A stretch of 64,000 bases of DNA from Ashinkailepas kermadecensis (GCA_034440615.1 JAOTOM010001562.1:1-64000); one strand, 5' to 3'; positions 23,409 to 36,089 are shown, numbered from the stretch's first letter. Notes: generated by a model not told the origin, from the sequence alone. A program made the numbers and translations.

Positions 23409-23419
23409 GAAGGGTGAGG

Positions 23420-23860
23420 AGCTGATGAGGTGAAACTAGTATTAAACATGGTATTAAATATTGTATTACACTACTATTAAATATTGTGAGATATATCAAA
23501 AAACGGCTTTGACTTCGTGTTTGGCTTTGCGAATCTCTAAATAGATGGCCGACACCTGTCCTCGACTTCGATCCACGCATGCGCATTGACTTCGGCGTTG
23601 GCTCCGTGGTCTGCGAGAATATTTGGCTTCGGTTTTGAAGCGAAGCACATGGCTCGGGCCCTATGTCTGGCAAGCTGAACGTCCCCGCTTCCCGTGCAGA
23701 ATCTGCTATTCTGCACGGCGAACAACAACGGCGAGGTCAACCGGTTGGCACCGCTGATCTTGATATATGGCATGTGCAATATGTATGGGATGCATACTCT
23801 GGGAGGGTGCATTAGAGAGAGATATGTATATATATCGAGAGAGAGGGGGGAGGGATGGAT
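23420..23860. other. No gene seen
   Basis: Sequence upstream of the LINE 5' end. There is an (atta)-rich stretch at 23440-23500 and nothing else I can name. Confidence 0.4.
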
Positions 23861-23869
23861 AAAAATAGA

Positions 23870-24038
23870 GAGAACAAAATAGAGAGAAAGAGAGAGAGAG
23901 AGATACAAAAATAGAGAGAGGGAGAGAGGGAAAAAATAGAGATAATAAATAGAGAGAAGGGAAAAAATAGGGAGAACAAAATAGAGAGAAAGAGAGAGAA
24001 ATAAAAAATAGAGAAAGAGAGGGATCAAAAATAGAGAA

Positions 24039-24092
<54 letters not shown>

Positions 24093-24095
24093 GGG

Positions 24096-24184
<89 letters not shown>
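23870..24184 (+). repeat. GA-rich low-complexity tract ending in pure (GA)n
   Basis: Interrupted 'agagagaaagagagag' with 'caaaatagag' units at 23870-24030, then nearly pure (AG)n at 24033-24184. The opposite strand gives a spurious Ser-Leu ORF. Confidence 0.95.
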
Positions 24185-24187
<3 letters not shown>

Positions 24188-24849
24188 ATCAGTTTCTCGG
24201 CCACCACAGACTCCGCCCCGTCGCAACACGAGCCAACTGAGACTGGAGCCGTCAGCAGCGCCAGAGGAACCCGTCTGCCACCCAGCGGCACGTCCAGCGC
24301 TGGCAAGCGTGTTTGCATGTCGACCTACGACATGTTGACGACCCTTGACCGCGGTCGACCCAGCCCGGCGTGTGGCCGAGCGGGGTAATATGCAAACGCC
24401 GGCCGGGTACACTGGATACGAGACCGGGCGGGGTGAGAAACGTGTCGACCACCAGATGCGCTTGGGCAGCACGACCGTGGCGCACATGTTCAGCGCCACC
24501 CTAGTGCTGCACCAGATGCGCGACCCAAACACAATATAAGCTCTCAGCAACGAGGAGAGGGACGGAGGGAGAGCAGAAGAGTGGGGGGGGGGGCGGGTTG
24601 CGTCAAAACTCGGATGCCTGCACAGGTACACCCGATAAATGCGCCCAGCACCGATGGAGCTAGCCGCCACAGGCTGCACCGGGGTCATGTGCCGAGTGGA
24701 CGCCGGGGCGACGTGCGCCACCCAGGCACCTGTCGCTGTACGCTGTAATCAATGGAGACCTGATGTCCGCCAGTCTGTGATGTGCCGACTCACTAGAATT
24801 TGTCAAACGTCTCGTTTGAGAATCTCTCTTCTGTCCTGCAACATTCATC
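24185..24849. other. No confident gene
   Basis: GC-rich sequence with open stretches on + such as SATTDSAPSQHEPTET and STTVAHMFSATLVLHQMRD. No splice-bounded, recognisable exon could be defined. Confidence 0.3.
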
Positions 24850-25995
24850 GATACAGCTATCGACTGTTGGTGGGCTGAAGCCATACAGCTATCTCGACTG
24901 TTGATGGCCGGAGCCATACAGCTATCGACTGTTCGTGGCCGTAGCCATACAGCTATCTCGACTGTTGGTGGCCGTAGCCATACAGCTATCTCGACTGTTG
25001 GTGGGCCTGAACAATACAGCTATCTCGACGACAGCGTATCATAACCACCGCAGGTTATAATCTCTACAGTTCATAACCTCAAAAAATTAAACATACCCGA
25101 AGCGGACGTAACTTCCACAGGTCATAACCTCCACGGGTCATAACCTCCACAGTTCACAACCTCCATAACTCCAAAACTGTCATAACCTCCACAGATTATA
25201 ACCTCCACAGCTCACAACTCCGAAGCGGTCATAACATCCACAGTTCATAACGTCCACAGGTCACAACCTACACAACTCCGAAGCGGTCATAGCCTCCACA
25301 GCTCACATCCTCCACGGATTCAAGAATTTCATGCGTTCCTGGAAGCATCACTTCATCTAGGTATTATCGCAACAAATATGGAATGAATGTCATGAGATTG
25401 AGCGTTCAAGTATAGTAGCCCTAACCAAGCCTAACCTAACCTAACCAAGTCTAACATAACCCAGCATAATACCTAGACCGTGTTGCTACATAGCGATAGC
25501 TAGGGTGATGCTTCTAGGAAATTATGAAGTTCTTGAAGCTGTGGAGGTTATGACTGCTTCGGAGTTGTGGAGGTTGTGACCTATGGAGGTTATGACCGCT
25601 TCGGAGTTATGGAGGTTATGAACTGCGGAGGCTATGACCGCTTCGGAGTTGTGGAGGTTGTGAACGGTGAGGTTATGACCTGTGGAGGTTACGACCGCTT
25701 CGAGTATGTTGAATTTGTGGAGGTTATGACCTGTGGAGGTTGTGATACACCTCCATCTTGACTTTTGCTGGACCGGAACCATGCATCTATCTCGGCTGTT
25801 GGTGGGCCGAACCATACAGCTATCTCGACTGTTGGTGAGCCGGAGTCATACAGCTATCTCGACTGTTGGTGATCCGGAGCCATACAGCTATATCGACTGT
25901 TGGTGGGCCGGAGTCATACAGCTATCGACTGTTGGTGAGTCTGAGTCATACAGCTATCCCGACTGTTGGTTGGCCGGAGCCATCAGAACCCATGT
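24850..25995 (+). repeat. Composite foldback block: inverted core flanked by direct minisatellites
   Basis: Outer modules (24850-25025 and 25780-25985) are ~34-bp direct repeats of 'catacagctatctcgactg' plus 'ttggtgggccggag' in the same orientation. Inner modules are inverted: 25060-25320 reads 'cataacctccacag' with 'actccgaagcggtcat', and 25540-25750 reads the reverse complement. The centre has 33-nt arms (25319-25351 against 25505-25537) and a ctaggtattat/ataatacctag pair. Confidence 0.8.
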
Positions 25996-25999
25996 GAAT

Positions 26000-26980
26000 G
26001 GTTCATTCCGGAGCTTCAGGCGTATCAGCAATGCTGCACGATTTAGGGTTTTAGTAATAGCGTTACGGTACCTTGCCTGTTGCAGAGTGAACATTAGCCA
26101 TTCGACACCGCAGTGGTGACAACAGGTGGTGTCTCGTCACTAAATTTCCAGTGGTGTAGGTATTGGTAGTGATGCCATTGTTATCGAATATATCGGAAAC
26201 AGGATGAAGTAATTGGTGCATGCATGAGATATTTCGGAAGCATGATGATTGAAGTGTGATTGGTGTTGTACTAAGCCAAGTAGTACCAACATCTGCGACC
26301 CAAGTTTTAAATTATTGGGTGGTTAGTGCAAGCTACCGTCCGGTACGCAACTGTGTGAAATATCGTGTGATTGTCGCCCGATCCACAGTACTTGTCGCCG
26401 GATCCACAATTACTTTCTTTGTGGTAGAAAAAAAAACAAAGAGAAATCTCTGTTTTGTCGTACCACAAGAAAATATTTGACCCTAACATGATGTTTTTTG
26501 TTAAGCGAGCGAATTTTTCATCCCTTTTTCTTGAAGTTGCGTCAAGAGCCGTAATTCAGCTGGCAGAAGGCTGACAATGAGGACGGCAGCTGTAGCGGAG
26601 CGTAACCTCGGGACGGCTGGTGGCAAGTTTCTAACCCGCTCCACACGCCATGCGACCGGAGCATTAGCATAGCGCTGCAGCGGCCGCGCTGGCTGTGACG
26701 TCAATCAAGCTGCAGCTTGTGTGGCGAACCGGGCGGCGGTCAACGGCCGCCGAGTGGCTCCCTTTCGCCCCACAGGCGCACATGGAGCCGCCCGTTGCCA
26801 GGCCGGCAGTGGTTCGGCGCCCGAGCCAGAGAGGCACACACCCTGCCCAGCAGGCACTGCCGGCCGCGGCGATTTGACGCGCTGGAGGTCGGCCGCCGTA
26901 CCCGCCGGCGGCCCCGAACGGTCCAGTCACACCGACGCGTGACGCGCTATGCCGCACCGACCTGACCGGAGGACGGCGAC
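26000..26980. other. No gene seen
   Basis: AT-rich to about 26500, then GC-rich. I see no element boundary and no exon. Confidence 0.4.
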
Positions 26981-26981
26981 C

Positions 26982-27050
26982 ACCCGGTGTGCGCTCAGGT
27001 GAACGGCGTGGAGCACCTGCTCACCGCCTGTCCAGCCTATGCGACCCACC
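26982..27050 (+). pseudogene. Possible LINE C-terminal scrap
   Basis: A short frame reads PVCAQVNGVEHLLTACPAYATH, resembling the Cys-rich tail after RT/RNase H in many LINEs (C...ETVEHLLxxCPxY). Too short to assign. Confidence 0.35.
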
Positions 27051-27069
27051 CACCCGATTCGTCTGTCGA

Positions 27070-27222
27070 GACCAGTCCCGTCAGCCTGTGATCCGGCTAT
27101 GGAGACCAGTCCTGTCAGCCTGTGGTTCGGCTATGGAGACCAGTCCCGTGAGCCTGTGGTCCGGCTGTGGAGACCAGTCCCGTGAGCCTGTAGTCCGGCT
27201 ATGGAGACCAGTCCCGTGAGCG
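27070..27222 (+). repeat. Tandem repeat, 33-bp unit, about five copies
   Basis: Unit 'gagaccagtcccgtgagcct' then 'gtggtccggctat'. Confidence 0.9.
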
Positions 27223-27337
27223 ATTTCCTTGATGAATCGGTCCGAAAGGTCATCGCCTTGCTCCTCTTGGTGAGTTGCGCCATTAGGTAGGTCAACTGGC
27301 CTCCGCGGGGCTTCCCTTTGCAACCACTGATGGCACG

Positions 27338-28489
<1,152 letters not shown>

Positions 28490-28639
28490 AGATAGCGAGA
28501 AACCACCAGGAACATTCTATGTAGGATCGATCACGAAAATACCACACCCTTTGCATGGTGATGAAGCGTGTTACTGTTGTTCTGCGGGCGATGCCATCGC
28601 ATGAACATTATTTTGACAAGTTGACATGGGATCAAGGTT

Positions 28640-29043
28640 GACGGTGCTGACAGTACTCGGCGTGTGGCCGGACTGTGATCTGACGGTGTCCGTAGTACCC
28701 AGCGTGTGACCTGACGGTGCTCGCAGTACCCGGCGTCGCCGGGCGGCGGCCGGTTCCCGGTGTGCGCCGTGCGTGATCTGACGGTGACCGCAGTACCCGG
28801 CGTGTGACCTGACAGTGACCTGCCGGCGCCCGCAGTACCCGGCGTCGCCGGGCGGCGGCCGGTTCCCGGTGTGCGCCGTGCGTGACATGACGGTCACCGC
28901 AGTACCCGGCGTCGCTGGCGCGGCGGCGGTTCCCGGTGTGCGCCGTGCGTGACCCGACTGTGACCGACTGTGACCTGACTGTGACGGACTGTGACGGACT
29001 GTGACCTGACTGTAACCTGACTGTAACCCGACGGTGCCCGCAG
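28640..29043 (+). repeat. Tandem copies of a 3' splice site plus exon start
   Basis: The PGM2 exon start at 29044 (cag|tacccggcgtcg..., exon bases to 'gccgtgcgtgac') is preceded by partial copies of the same junction. The cag of each junction ends at 28726, 28793, 28835 and 28902, and the true one at 29043. Three copies retain ~48 exonic bases (YPASPGGGRFPVCAVRD-like); the one at 28793 is short. Between 28965 and 29030 is a ctgtgacctgactgtgacgg run. Confidence 0.9.
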
Positions 29044-29273
29044 TACCCGGCGTCGCTGGGCGGCGGCCGGTTCCCGGTGTGCGCCGTGCGTGACCTGACG
29101 ACCGGCCACGACTCCAGCCAGCCGGACGGCCGCGCCGTGCTGCCCGTGTCGGCCGCCAGCCAGATGATCACGTTCACCTTCTCGACGCCGGCCGCCGTGC
29201 TCACTCTGCGCACCAGCGGCACCGAGCCCAAGATCAAGTGGTACTCGGAGCTGTGCGCGCCGCCGGGAGACAC
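29044..29273 (+). CDS. PGM2: Phosphoglucomutase-2, phosphate-binding-loop exon
   Basis: Acceptor 'gacggtgcccgcag', donor AC|GTACGT. The exon begins on a codon boundary (YPASLGGGRFPVCAVRDLTT), continues SQPDGRAVLPVSAASQMITF and LTLRTSGTEPKIKWYSELCA, and ends PPGD plus two bases. RTSGTEPKIK is the domain IV phosphate-binding loop of the alpha-phosphohexomutase family. The 37401 exon supplies the last base of the split codon. A (GGCACC)n run follows the donor at 29304-29331. Confidence 0.95.
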
Positions 29274-30399
29274 GTACGTACCCACACCGGACGGTGTCGT
29301 CACCGGCACCGGCACCGGCACCGGCACCGGCCAAATGATGCCGCCCATCATTGCCGCCGTCGCTGCCTTGTAAGCCGCTTGTGACTGGTAGGAGGAGGGG
29401 AGGGAAGGTGGTCGCCTGTTACATTGCAGAAGTGGTAGGGGCAGGGGAGGATCGCCTCCTCTATTGATGAATTAGGGAAGGGGGAAGTTCAGCCAGTCAC
29501 CTGCTCCATTGAGGACGTGGTAAGGAGGGAGGAGGAGAGCAGCCCGCCTGCTCCATTGTGGACATGGCAGGGTAGGGGAAGGGAGCCACCCGCCTGCTCT
29601 ATTGCACAGTGTGATTCAACGTTTCATACCAACGTACCCGCCTTTCATCCGGCCAGAAATGCATTTCTCGACCATTTTTGGATGCCATATTCGTGGAGCC
29701 ATGGCATTAGCAAATGCTTGACGCACACCAGGTCACAGTTTTTATGACAATTTTCACAAAATTTGATATAGTAACAAGTCCATGAACATGGACAACATTA
29801 CGTGTGAAAAAACGATGCGCGCGTGCACAAATGTTGTCGGAGTTTGACGACTGATAAAGGTAAGATGCATTCTAAAAAACCTGGACAAGTGAGGTATGAA
29901 GTGATAGCTGAGAACATTCTCAATGCGTTAAGCGGTTCAAAAAGGCATAGAACGATTCACAATATTCTATTTTTGATAAAAGAATAAGTCATTACAACAG
30001 TCGTTTTTAGTACCTCCAAGTTCGATTAAGGTTTAAAAAACGCCCAACAGCACACAACCAGAGACCAAGCCCAATGAAATCAGCGTTCCTTTGACTATAT
30101 GTACCGTAAGTTTCAGCTGCACCTATCTGCTCTAACACCGGTAGTGATAAATTGTATCCCGGCAGGTCGCGGTGCGATGCGGTGGCCGGCACGGGGAAGC
30201 CCCAGCCGGACGCCGCGGCGCTGGCTGGCGGGGTGTTTTGACCTGGTAGCCTGATCCAGCGATCGCTGTGCAAAAAAATATCCCCTAACTGACGAGGCGA
30301 CTAAGTCGAGATAGGTTGCGTAGAGCGTTTCCAATGGCAGGGGAGCTGTCCTTGCCTGAAATGGTCTGGTCAGTGTGGTTGGATTTTGCGTACAGTGAA

Positions 30400-32205
30400 C
30401 ATGGAGGTGCTTGTCAGCAGAGAGGAATTAGTGGACTTGTAAACCAGTGCAAAAGCGTTTGGGCGTGGAAACTACTATGCTCATGTATTTACTTATAGTT
30501 TGCAGTTGGTTATGGGGAAAATCCATCAGGACTATCTCCCGAGTGAGTCGACGATTGTGGACACGAAAAAGGCGACCGACTTGATCACCAAGAACTTGAA
30601 AGGAAAGTCAAAGTGTGAGCGAGCCCAGGGTAAATTCAGAAGTCAGTTTGCGACTTATCCTTCGGGAGACGAGGTGTTCTACGTGTCCCTGAAGAGTTGG
30701 GACAACGTCGTGAGTGATTATGAAGCTAAGACCTGCCTTGATGACGAGGCCGTGGAAGGAGCGCGAGGGCGACCAGGTAGAATCTACGATCAGCTCGGCG
30801 TCCTTTCTCAGCGTCGGGCGTCCTCAAGAGTTGTTGAACAGCACAGTTATCTGTAGCTCGTGGAGGCTGCTAGGCAAAGTGCTTGTGCTGAGGGCATGAA
30901 GGACGCGGCTTTCGTGCTGCGACAGGTGAGGGAATAACTGAATCGGCCCAGCAAGATTCGCCGGGCCCTCAGAAGCTCTAAAGTGAGCCAACCCGAGCGC
31001 GTGTCAGGAGACCGGGCGGTGGCAATGTATGTGTCAGCTGACTTGTCTGTGCACGGCTACCGTATGGTCCGCCGAGTGACGAATGATGCGGCGAAGACAG
31101 ACATCCTGCCTGCCTATGGAAAGGTGCATGAGGCAAAGGTAGAGTGCTATCCGGCAGTCAACAGCATGCAATTCACCGAGACGTCAGCTGGTGTGCCTCT
31201 ACAGGCTCTCCTGGATCATACGACGCAGCGGCTGGTGGCATGTCTGCCGTCTCTCGCCCGTACGGACTCGGCTTCACCTGCCGACCAGCAGTCGACGTCA
31301 TCCAGTACCTGCACTTCGGCCGTGCTTCACGTCAAATGGGAATTTGACGAGGCCACAGGGCAAGCTGTATACAAACAGATGGGAGACGGCGATGAAGCTG
31401 CAGAACAAATCTGTTCTGTACCATTCTGGTGCCTTTGCAACTAATAGTGGGTGGCACTTCCGTCTGGACCAACCCACGCCGTCTTCAATCCGCTTCTGTC
31501 GGCCGTTGCGGATCCAGTACAAGCGCGATACAGCAGAGGCCTCTCGGAAAGAACGAGACAGTGACGTACTCAGTAGACGTATCCGAGATACGTCTACTGA
31601 GGCCGACCTACGTCGCCGCAACAGACGGTACCAGTTTCAGAGTGGCGTACAATGTTCAACTCACCATGATTCACAACAAGGTGATAAACGCTCTGACCAA
31701 CACCGGCAGCAGCATGACATGCACCATTTATGGGTGCACACCTCATCAGATAAATGACCTGTCCGCTGCCGCGGCTCGACCTGCCCGCGAGGGTGCATGC
31801 CAGCCCGGTCTCTCAACTATGCATGCCTGGATTCGATGCTTTGAGTACCTTCTCCACATTTCTTACCGCCTGGAGGTCAAAGTGTGGGCAGTGTCGGGCG
31901 AAGAAAACAAGATGCGAGTGAAAGAAAGAAGGAAGAAATTACACTGGGGACGAGTGGTCTAGGGGTAAGATGCTCGTCTCACAATCGAAATATTGTGGGT
32001 TCGAGTCTCACCTGTCGCTACTCTTCTCCCGCGACCAACCGGCGTGAGAGATTGGCGACGCTATATGACTCAACGGTTGACGTGGCGTAAAACCAATAAC
32101 CAACCAAGGAAGAAATTACAGCAGCAGTTCCGGGAGAGACTGGGTCTTGTGGATCAGCCCCGTGCGGGTGGTTCGGGTGCGTCAAACGACGGGAACACCC
32201 CGACG
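30400..32205 (+). pseudogene. Transib transposase, copy 2, multiply disrupted
   Basis: Recognisable blocks: IHQDYLPSESTIVDTKKATD (~30520), EAVEGARGRPGRIYDQ (~30745), then a TAG at ~30855 where copy 1 has CAG; DLSVHGYRMVRRVTNDAAKT and YGKVHEAKVECYP (~31035-31155), VPLQALLDHTTQRLV (~31195), WEFDEATGQAVYKQMGDGDE (~31340, the presumed first catalytic Asp region), then shifted frames to MHAWIRCFEYLLHISYRLEV (~31820) and SGEENKMRVKERR. Codons deleted from copy 1 near 2955 (CLDDEAVEG) are kept here. The C-terminal Glu region is missing in this copy too. Confidence 0.72.
31944..32105 (+). mobile_element. SINE family A, full-length, nested in Transib copy 2
   Basis: Exact 15-bp target duplication aaggaagaaattaca at 31929-31943 and 32106-32120. 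Transib copy 1 has the site only once (gaaggaattaca near 4137-4150), which gives an empty-site control. The body shows the A box 'gtggtctaggggtaagatgc', B box 'gggttcgagtctc' and the tail ccaataaccaacc. Confidence 0.97.
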
Positions 32206-32447
32206 GGAATACGTCGGAGACGTACACAGTACATAGACATTGGAACAGCACGTGTTACACAGATACCTCTTAACTGAGAACAGCCACACACTGCCACTTT
32301 TCGGTTAGCGAACTCGTGATTCAGCACACCAAACGGTACCGTTGTGATGTTTCGTATCAGCACATGCTGCATGAGAGTTCGATATGATGCATCCTAAGCT
32401 TTAATTCATTCACGTAAGGTGACCGTGGTAGCAGCATTCTTCGATAA

Positions 32448-32560
32448 TGGGGCTCACGGTAGCTCAGTCGGTTGTGCGTTCCACTATTGATGGTAAGATC
32501 GTGGGTTCAAATTGCACAGCCTGCGCGATCACCGAGTCCACCCGCGACCAATCTGTATTT
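32448..32560 (+). mobile_element. tRNA-like SINE head (family D)
   Basis: 'cggtagctcagtcggttg' resembles a pol III A box and 'gtgggttcaaattgc' a B box at tRNA spacing, but the flanks do not form a good acceptor stem, so I treat it as SINE-derived. 'cacccgcgacc' follows as in family A. The 3' end and target duplication were not resolved. Confidence 0.5.
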
Positions 32561-32569
32561 GCTGCAGGC

Positions 32570-33090
32570 ACATCCGCAAACCACGGCGCCTGTTCTCGTA
32601 CCAGACGAAATGAGCGATGTAAAAAGGAAGGGATATAAGGTCGGTGACAGGATGTGGAAAGGACGGAAGGTTGGGACCTGGCAGTGGGTAAGGTGACGAT
32701 GCTGCAGCTCGGCGAGGGGCGGCCAGTATCGGCGCCCCAATCGACTACCGTAGGCGGATAAATATAGGGATCAGGATGAACATGACAAATGAGGAAAAGA
32801 AGTGAAACGGGAAGAAAATAGAATGACTGTGGTCGCTCCAGATTCGTATCGTAATGTGGATCCCATGCAACACGAATAAAGCTACATCAGTGCATTTTTC
32901 GTACTGCGCCGTGTTGTTGTTTTGCCGTTTTGTTTGCAAAACATTGATCACAGTTCATTCATCTATGATTTTAAACTTCGTTCTCGTTGTGATTTAACTG
33001 AGACCAAACCCCCATATTGTTGGTGTATTCAAAATCGATCCAGGCCACTACGCTCCCAATCGGGTTTGAACTGAATGAACTCAAATTGGA
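32570..33090. other. No gene seen
   Basis: Possibly the rest of the SINE-like unit to about 32760, then unique AT-rich sequence. Confidence 0.35.
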
Positions 33091-33099
33091 TAATCTACA

Positions 33100-33235
33100 C
33101 TAACCTAGCCTGACCTACCCTATCCTAGCCTAGGCTAGCCTAGCCCAGCCTAACCTAAACTAACCTAACCTGATCTGAGCGGAGCTGACCTGACCTGACC
33201 TGACCTGACCTGACCTAAGCAGACCTAATTTTATT
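33100..33235 (+). repeat. Degenerate 5-bp (CCTAA/CCTGA)n tract
   Basis: Runs of cctaa, cctag and cctga, with six consecutive 'cctga' at about 33187-33217. CCTAA is the complement of the arthropod telomere unit TTAGG; here it is degenerate and internal. Confidence 0.7.
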
Positions 33236-33239
33236 TGAC

Positions 33240-35190
33240 CTAAACTGCCCTTTCCAACTTCATTTCCATACTGCTAATAATACACAGCTGCAATTCCCGG
33301 TATACAGCATAAGTTTTATTAACTTATGAAATCTTTCCAGCAGTAGCTTGGCTGGCGTGACAGCATGCGCGGCCTATGCAATTTTCGACCGATGAAGATG
33401 GCTTCAGTAAATCCGCACTAGCACGTGAGCATGAACAATTTTCAACCGGTAAACTTCGCTCCAGCAAACCCACCGATCCATCCATGCAATGAGCCGGCTG
33501 AGGATGCCGGAAGCGATGTTTGGTAATGCATCAGGTCAGCCTTGATTGTAGGAAACGTATCTTAGATGGGGAAAATCTAAAGATATCGTGGGAATCACAA
33601 CATTTGGAGCTACGCGTGCCTGCCACTTTTCATCCAAAATATGGTCTGACAGGGACGTTGATTGGGTGAGAACAGAACCTGTTTTATGAGTCACTGCACG
33701 ACACACTCGTCGCGCTGGTTGACCCCTGGCATACAGCAGGTGGCCATGGTCAATCGGAAAAATGTAGCCGGTAATTGGAACTGGGTAATGCAGACAATAG
33801 CGTATCGTCACTTAGCCGTTTTCCAGCGCCAAACCCAACGGTGAAAAACGAAAACGATCGCCTTTTCTTTACACACCTCCCCGGGTGCACGTGCCACGTG
33901 CGGCAAAAATGTTTGCACTGCCTAGTTTGCAGATTGTCTTGGCGACACCGTCGTGTCGATTTAGTGTATGTCGGTCCATTGGTTAGCGAGCTGTGCCGGT
34001 TGAAACCGAGCCGTTTCGGCGCACTAAAATTGGTCATATTCCGATGTAAAAAATCCATGTTTTGCACGCTAAACCAGTTGACGTGGGAGGTTTTCGGCGC
34101 AGCCCGCTCTCCCATCGCATTGATGTCGCTCACGTGCAGCACATTGACCTGATCGCACCGAAACTGTGCCGAAAGGGTAGCCAACACCGTGGTGTCACAC
34201 ATCTCTCGTTCGTGCGATGTGAGCTGAGCCGGGCCCAAACATGTGGCGGTAGAGATTTTCGTCGGAAGAAGCCCCAGTCCCATGTGAAACAGAAGTGGAG
34301 GTGTCGCGCGAATCTGAGCGCATTGCACGCGCTACGCTTTGCCCATTCCTACATATTGTACATGTGTGGATAGCCCCGGTGTCGGGCTATCCGCTCACCA
34401 AATTGAATAGCTCTTGTACGCGTCGCTCTCAGCTCGGAGGTGCGCCACTGAAAACAGTTGCACGCGCCTGATGGTCACACGGTGCAGCGCACCCGGCCGC
34501 CGACCACAAAAGCACATAGCTACCTACCGGGCGCGTGTTTCCACAAAGTTTTATATTCGTCCGACTTGTGTTATATGCTGTGGCCCTGGCTAACTGATCT
34601 TCACATGGCCCCAGTTGACGGCACGTGGTACGTGCCCAAGTGGTCCGCGCGACCCGAAACCTCAGCCATAAACCGGCGCATCACGTGTAAAAAATTAGAT
34701 AAATCCGCCCGGTCGTTTTGGCACAGTATGTGCCAAAGTGGCACATACACACAGAGAGACAGACAGACAAATACGCATACACACAAACATGGAAAACTGA
34801 CCGCCATGTATTAAATCTCCGATAGAGATTTATCGTGACAGTCATTCTAAATTATATTTGAACCATGGTTGTTCCGGATCGGTAGAATCCCAAGTGAATA
34901 AGCACGAAGTCTTGAGTGACGTGCATGCAAATGTCGAGAGGAATTTTCTCGGTTCCAGCCTCGTTATTTTCGCGTAGACATAGAGATCCATTATAAATTA
35001 AAGATAGCTACTGCATAATATTCATCCTATCGCCGACTTCCTCCTGCAGAAAAACCAAGCTGGCAATAGCTTGTTGTTTTGGAAGAATGTATCTGTTCGT
35101 TTTCAACAATGCATGTAAGTACCGAATTTTCAGGGGACATTTCGGGACACTGAAGGACACAGTCCACCAGTGTAAAAGGTCCGATTCAAT
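33240..35190. other. No gene seen
   Basis: Nothing recognised on either strand. Short ORFs (for example 33750-34328, - strand) show no family motif. Confidence 0.4.
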
Positions 35191-35194
35191 GGGC

Positions 35195-35262
35195 GTGAGA
35201 GCGGCGTGAGGGATTGGCGACGCTATGCGTCCCTAGCAGTTGAATAGTCGTAAAAGAACTCG
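35195..35262 (+). mobile_element. SINE family A, 3' fragment
   Basis: Contains 'gcgtgagggattggcgacg' and 'ctatgcgt...cgtaaaagaac', the diverged 3' half of family A. Confidence 0.65.
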
Positions 35263-35264
35263 AG

Positions 35265-36085
35265 GCTCTTCTATTCGCCAATAATGCAATCGACGAATCG
35301 TCATACGAACTGCCTTTTGGCAAACACACCGGACACCATTATGCTCCAAATGACTGCCCATGTGCACGTACACGTGCAACGGCACAGCTATTACCCGGAC
35401 GAAGCGGCCACGCTAACGATACTTCCCACCATTAGAAGGAGCCAGGCCGCAGATTTTCTGCTGCAACAGATAATCCAGCGGTCATATACCTGCATGCTAT
35501 GTTGCTCGTGCAATTAGCCGACAGTTAGCCCCAGGACGTGTGGACCGTACGCCAGGTGGATGTGGTTGTTGCAGTCCACATTACTGCAGTTCAATAACGG
35601 CCATTCCCAAGCGACGGTAACACTGTCGTACCAAAACCGGCAAACAGCACCGCAAATAGCAATACCGATAAAGAACAACAAACGGCGACATCAATGCAGC
35701 GGCAACACATACACTTCCATGTCATCATGACTGGCGCATTCCAATCCATTCACGTATATCCGTAATGTCCAATACAGTGCCATGTTATGGTTAACGTCAA
35801 TCTGGAGGTACAAAATACAACAAAGTTCGATAAGATCCCGGTATAATTGAGTCATACAACATGAAGTTGATGAATTGAACTGATACTTGAAATGAGCATT
35901 ATTGCATGAATTAATCGAAGATGCCCAGGAACGAAACCGGTTTTCCTAAACACATCTCTGACAACGCGTCTCAAGTAAACGTGAACGGAACTATATGTAC
36001 CGTAGTCGCTAACAGCAACAGCAACATCAATTCTGACAATGTCCATGGTCAGATAAGGCCCTTAACACGCGCCCTGGAGGGCCTC
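35265..36085. other. No gene seen
   Basis: Nothing recognised. Confidence 0.4.
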
Positions 36086-36089
36086 TTGA

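Larger units (their letters stand above)
20290..23415 (-). mobile_element. Non-LTR retrotransposon (APE endonuclease + RT), antisense in PGM2 intron, inactive
   Basis: On the - strand an AP endonuclease (23408-22164) is followed by a reverse transcriptase (21934-20449) and a short 3' end, with 'aataaaggtaattattatta' near 20300-20322 as a simple-repeat tail. No RNase H follows the RT, unlike the element at 45-50 kb. Two or three frameshifts break the frame. It fits the CR1/L2/Jockey-like group; I cannot fix the clade. I see no ORF1 or target duplication. Confidence 0.85.
29605..32205 (+). mobile_element. Transib DNA transposon, copy 2, inactive, with SINE insertion
   Basis: Same orientation and order as copy 1, with close nucleotide similarity from about 29655 to 32205. 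A CACAGTG heptamer followed by tgat lies at 29605-29615 and is the probable left end, but ~25 bp of unrelated sequence separate it from the shared 'ggccagaaatgcatttctcg'. Similarity stops just after the 'aacgacgggaacacc' region; no right terminus is seen. A SINE family A copy interrupts it at 31944. It lies in the last PGM2 intron. Confidence 0.75.

Noticed and set aside
24252..24539. Possible exon reading STTVAHMFSATLVLHQMRD
   Set aside because: No recognisable family and no clear acceptor/donor pair; kept only as unexplained open sequence.
31944..32020. Functional tRNA gene
   Set aside because: A and B boxes are present but it is the head of a SINE with target duplications and no intact acceptor stem.
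32448..32520. Second candidate tRNA gene
   Set aside because: Good internal boxes but the ends do not pair, and SINE-like sequence follows; listed as a SINE head.
33750..34328. 192-codon - strand ORF
   Set aside because: No motif, repeat or homology that I recognise, and no splice context; probably chance.
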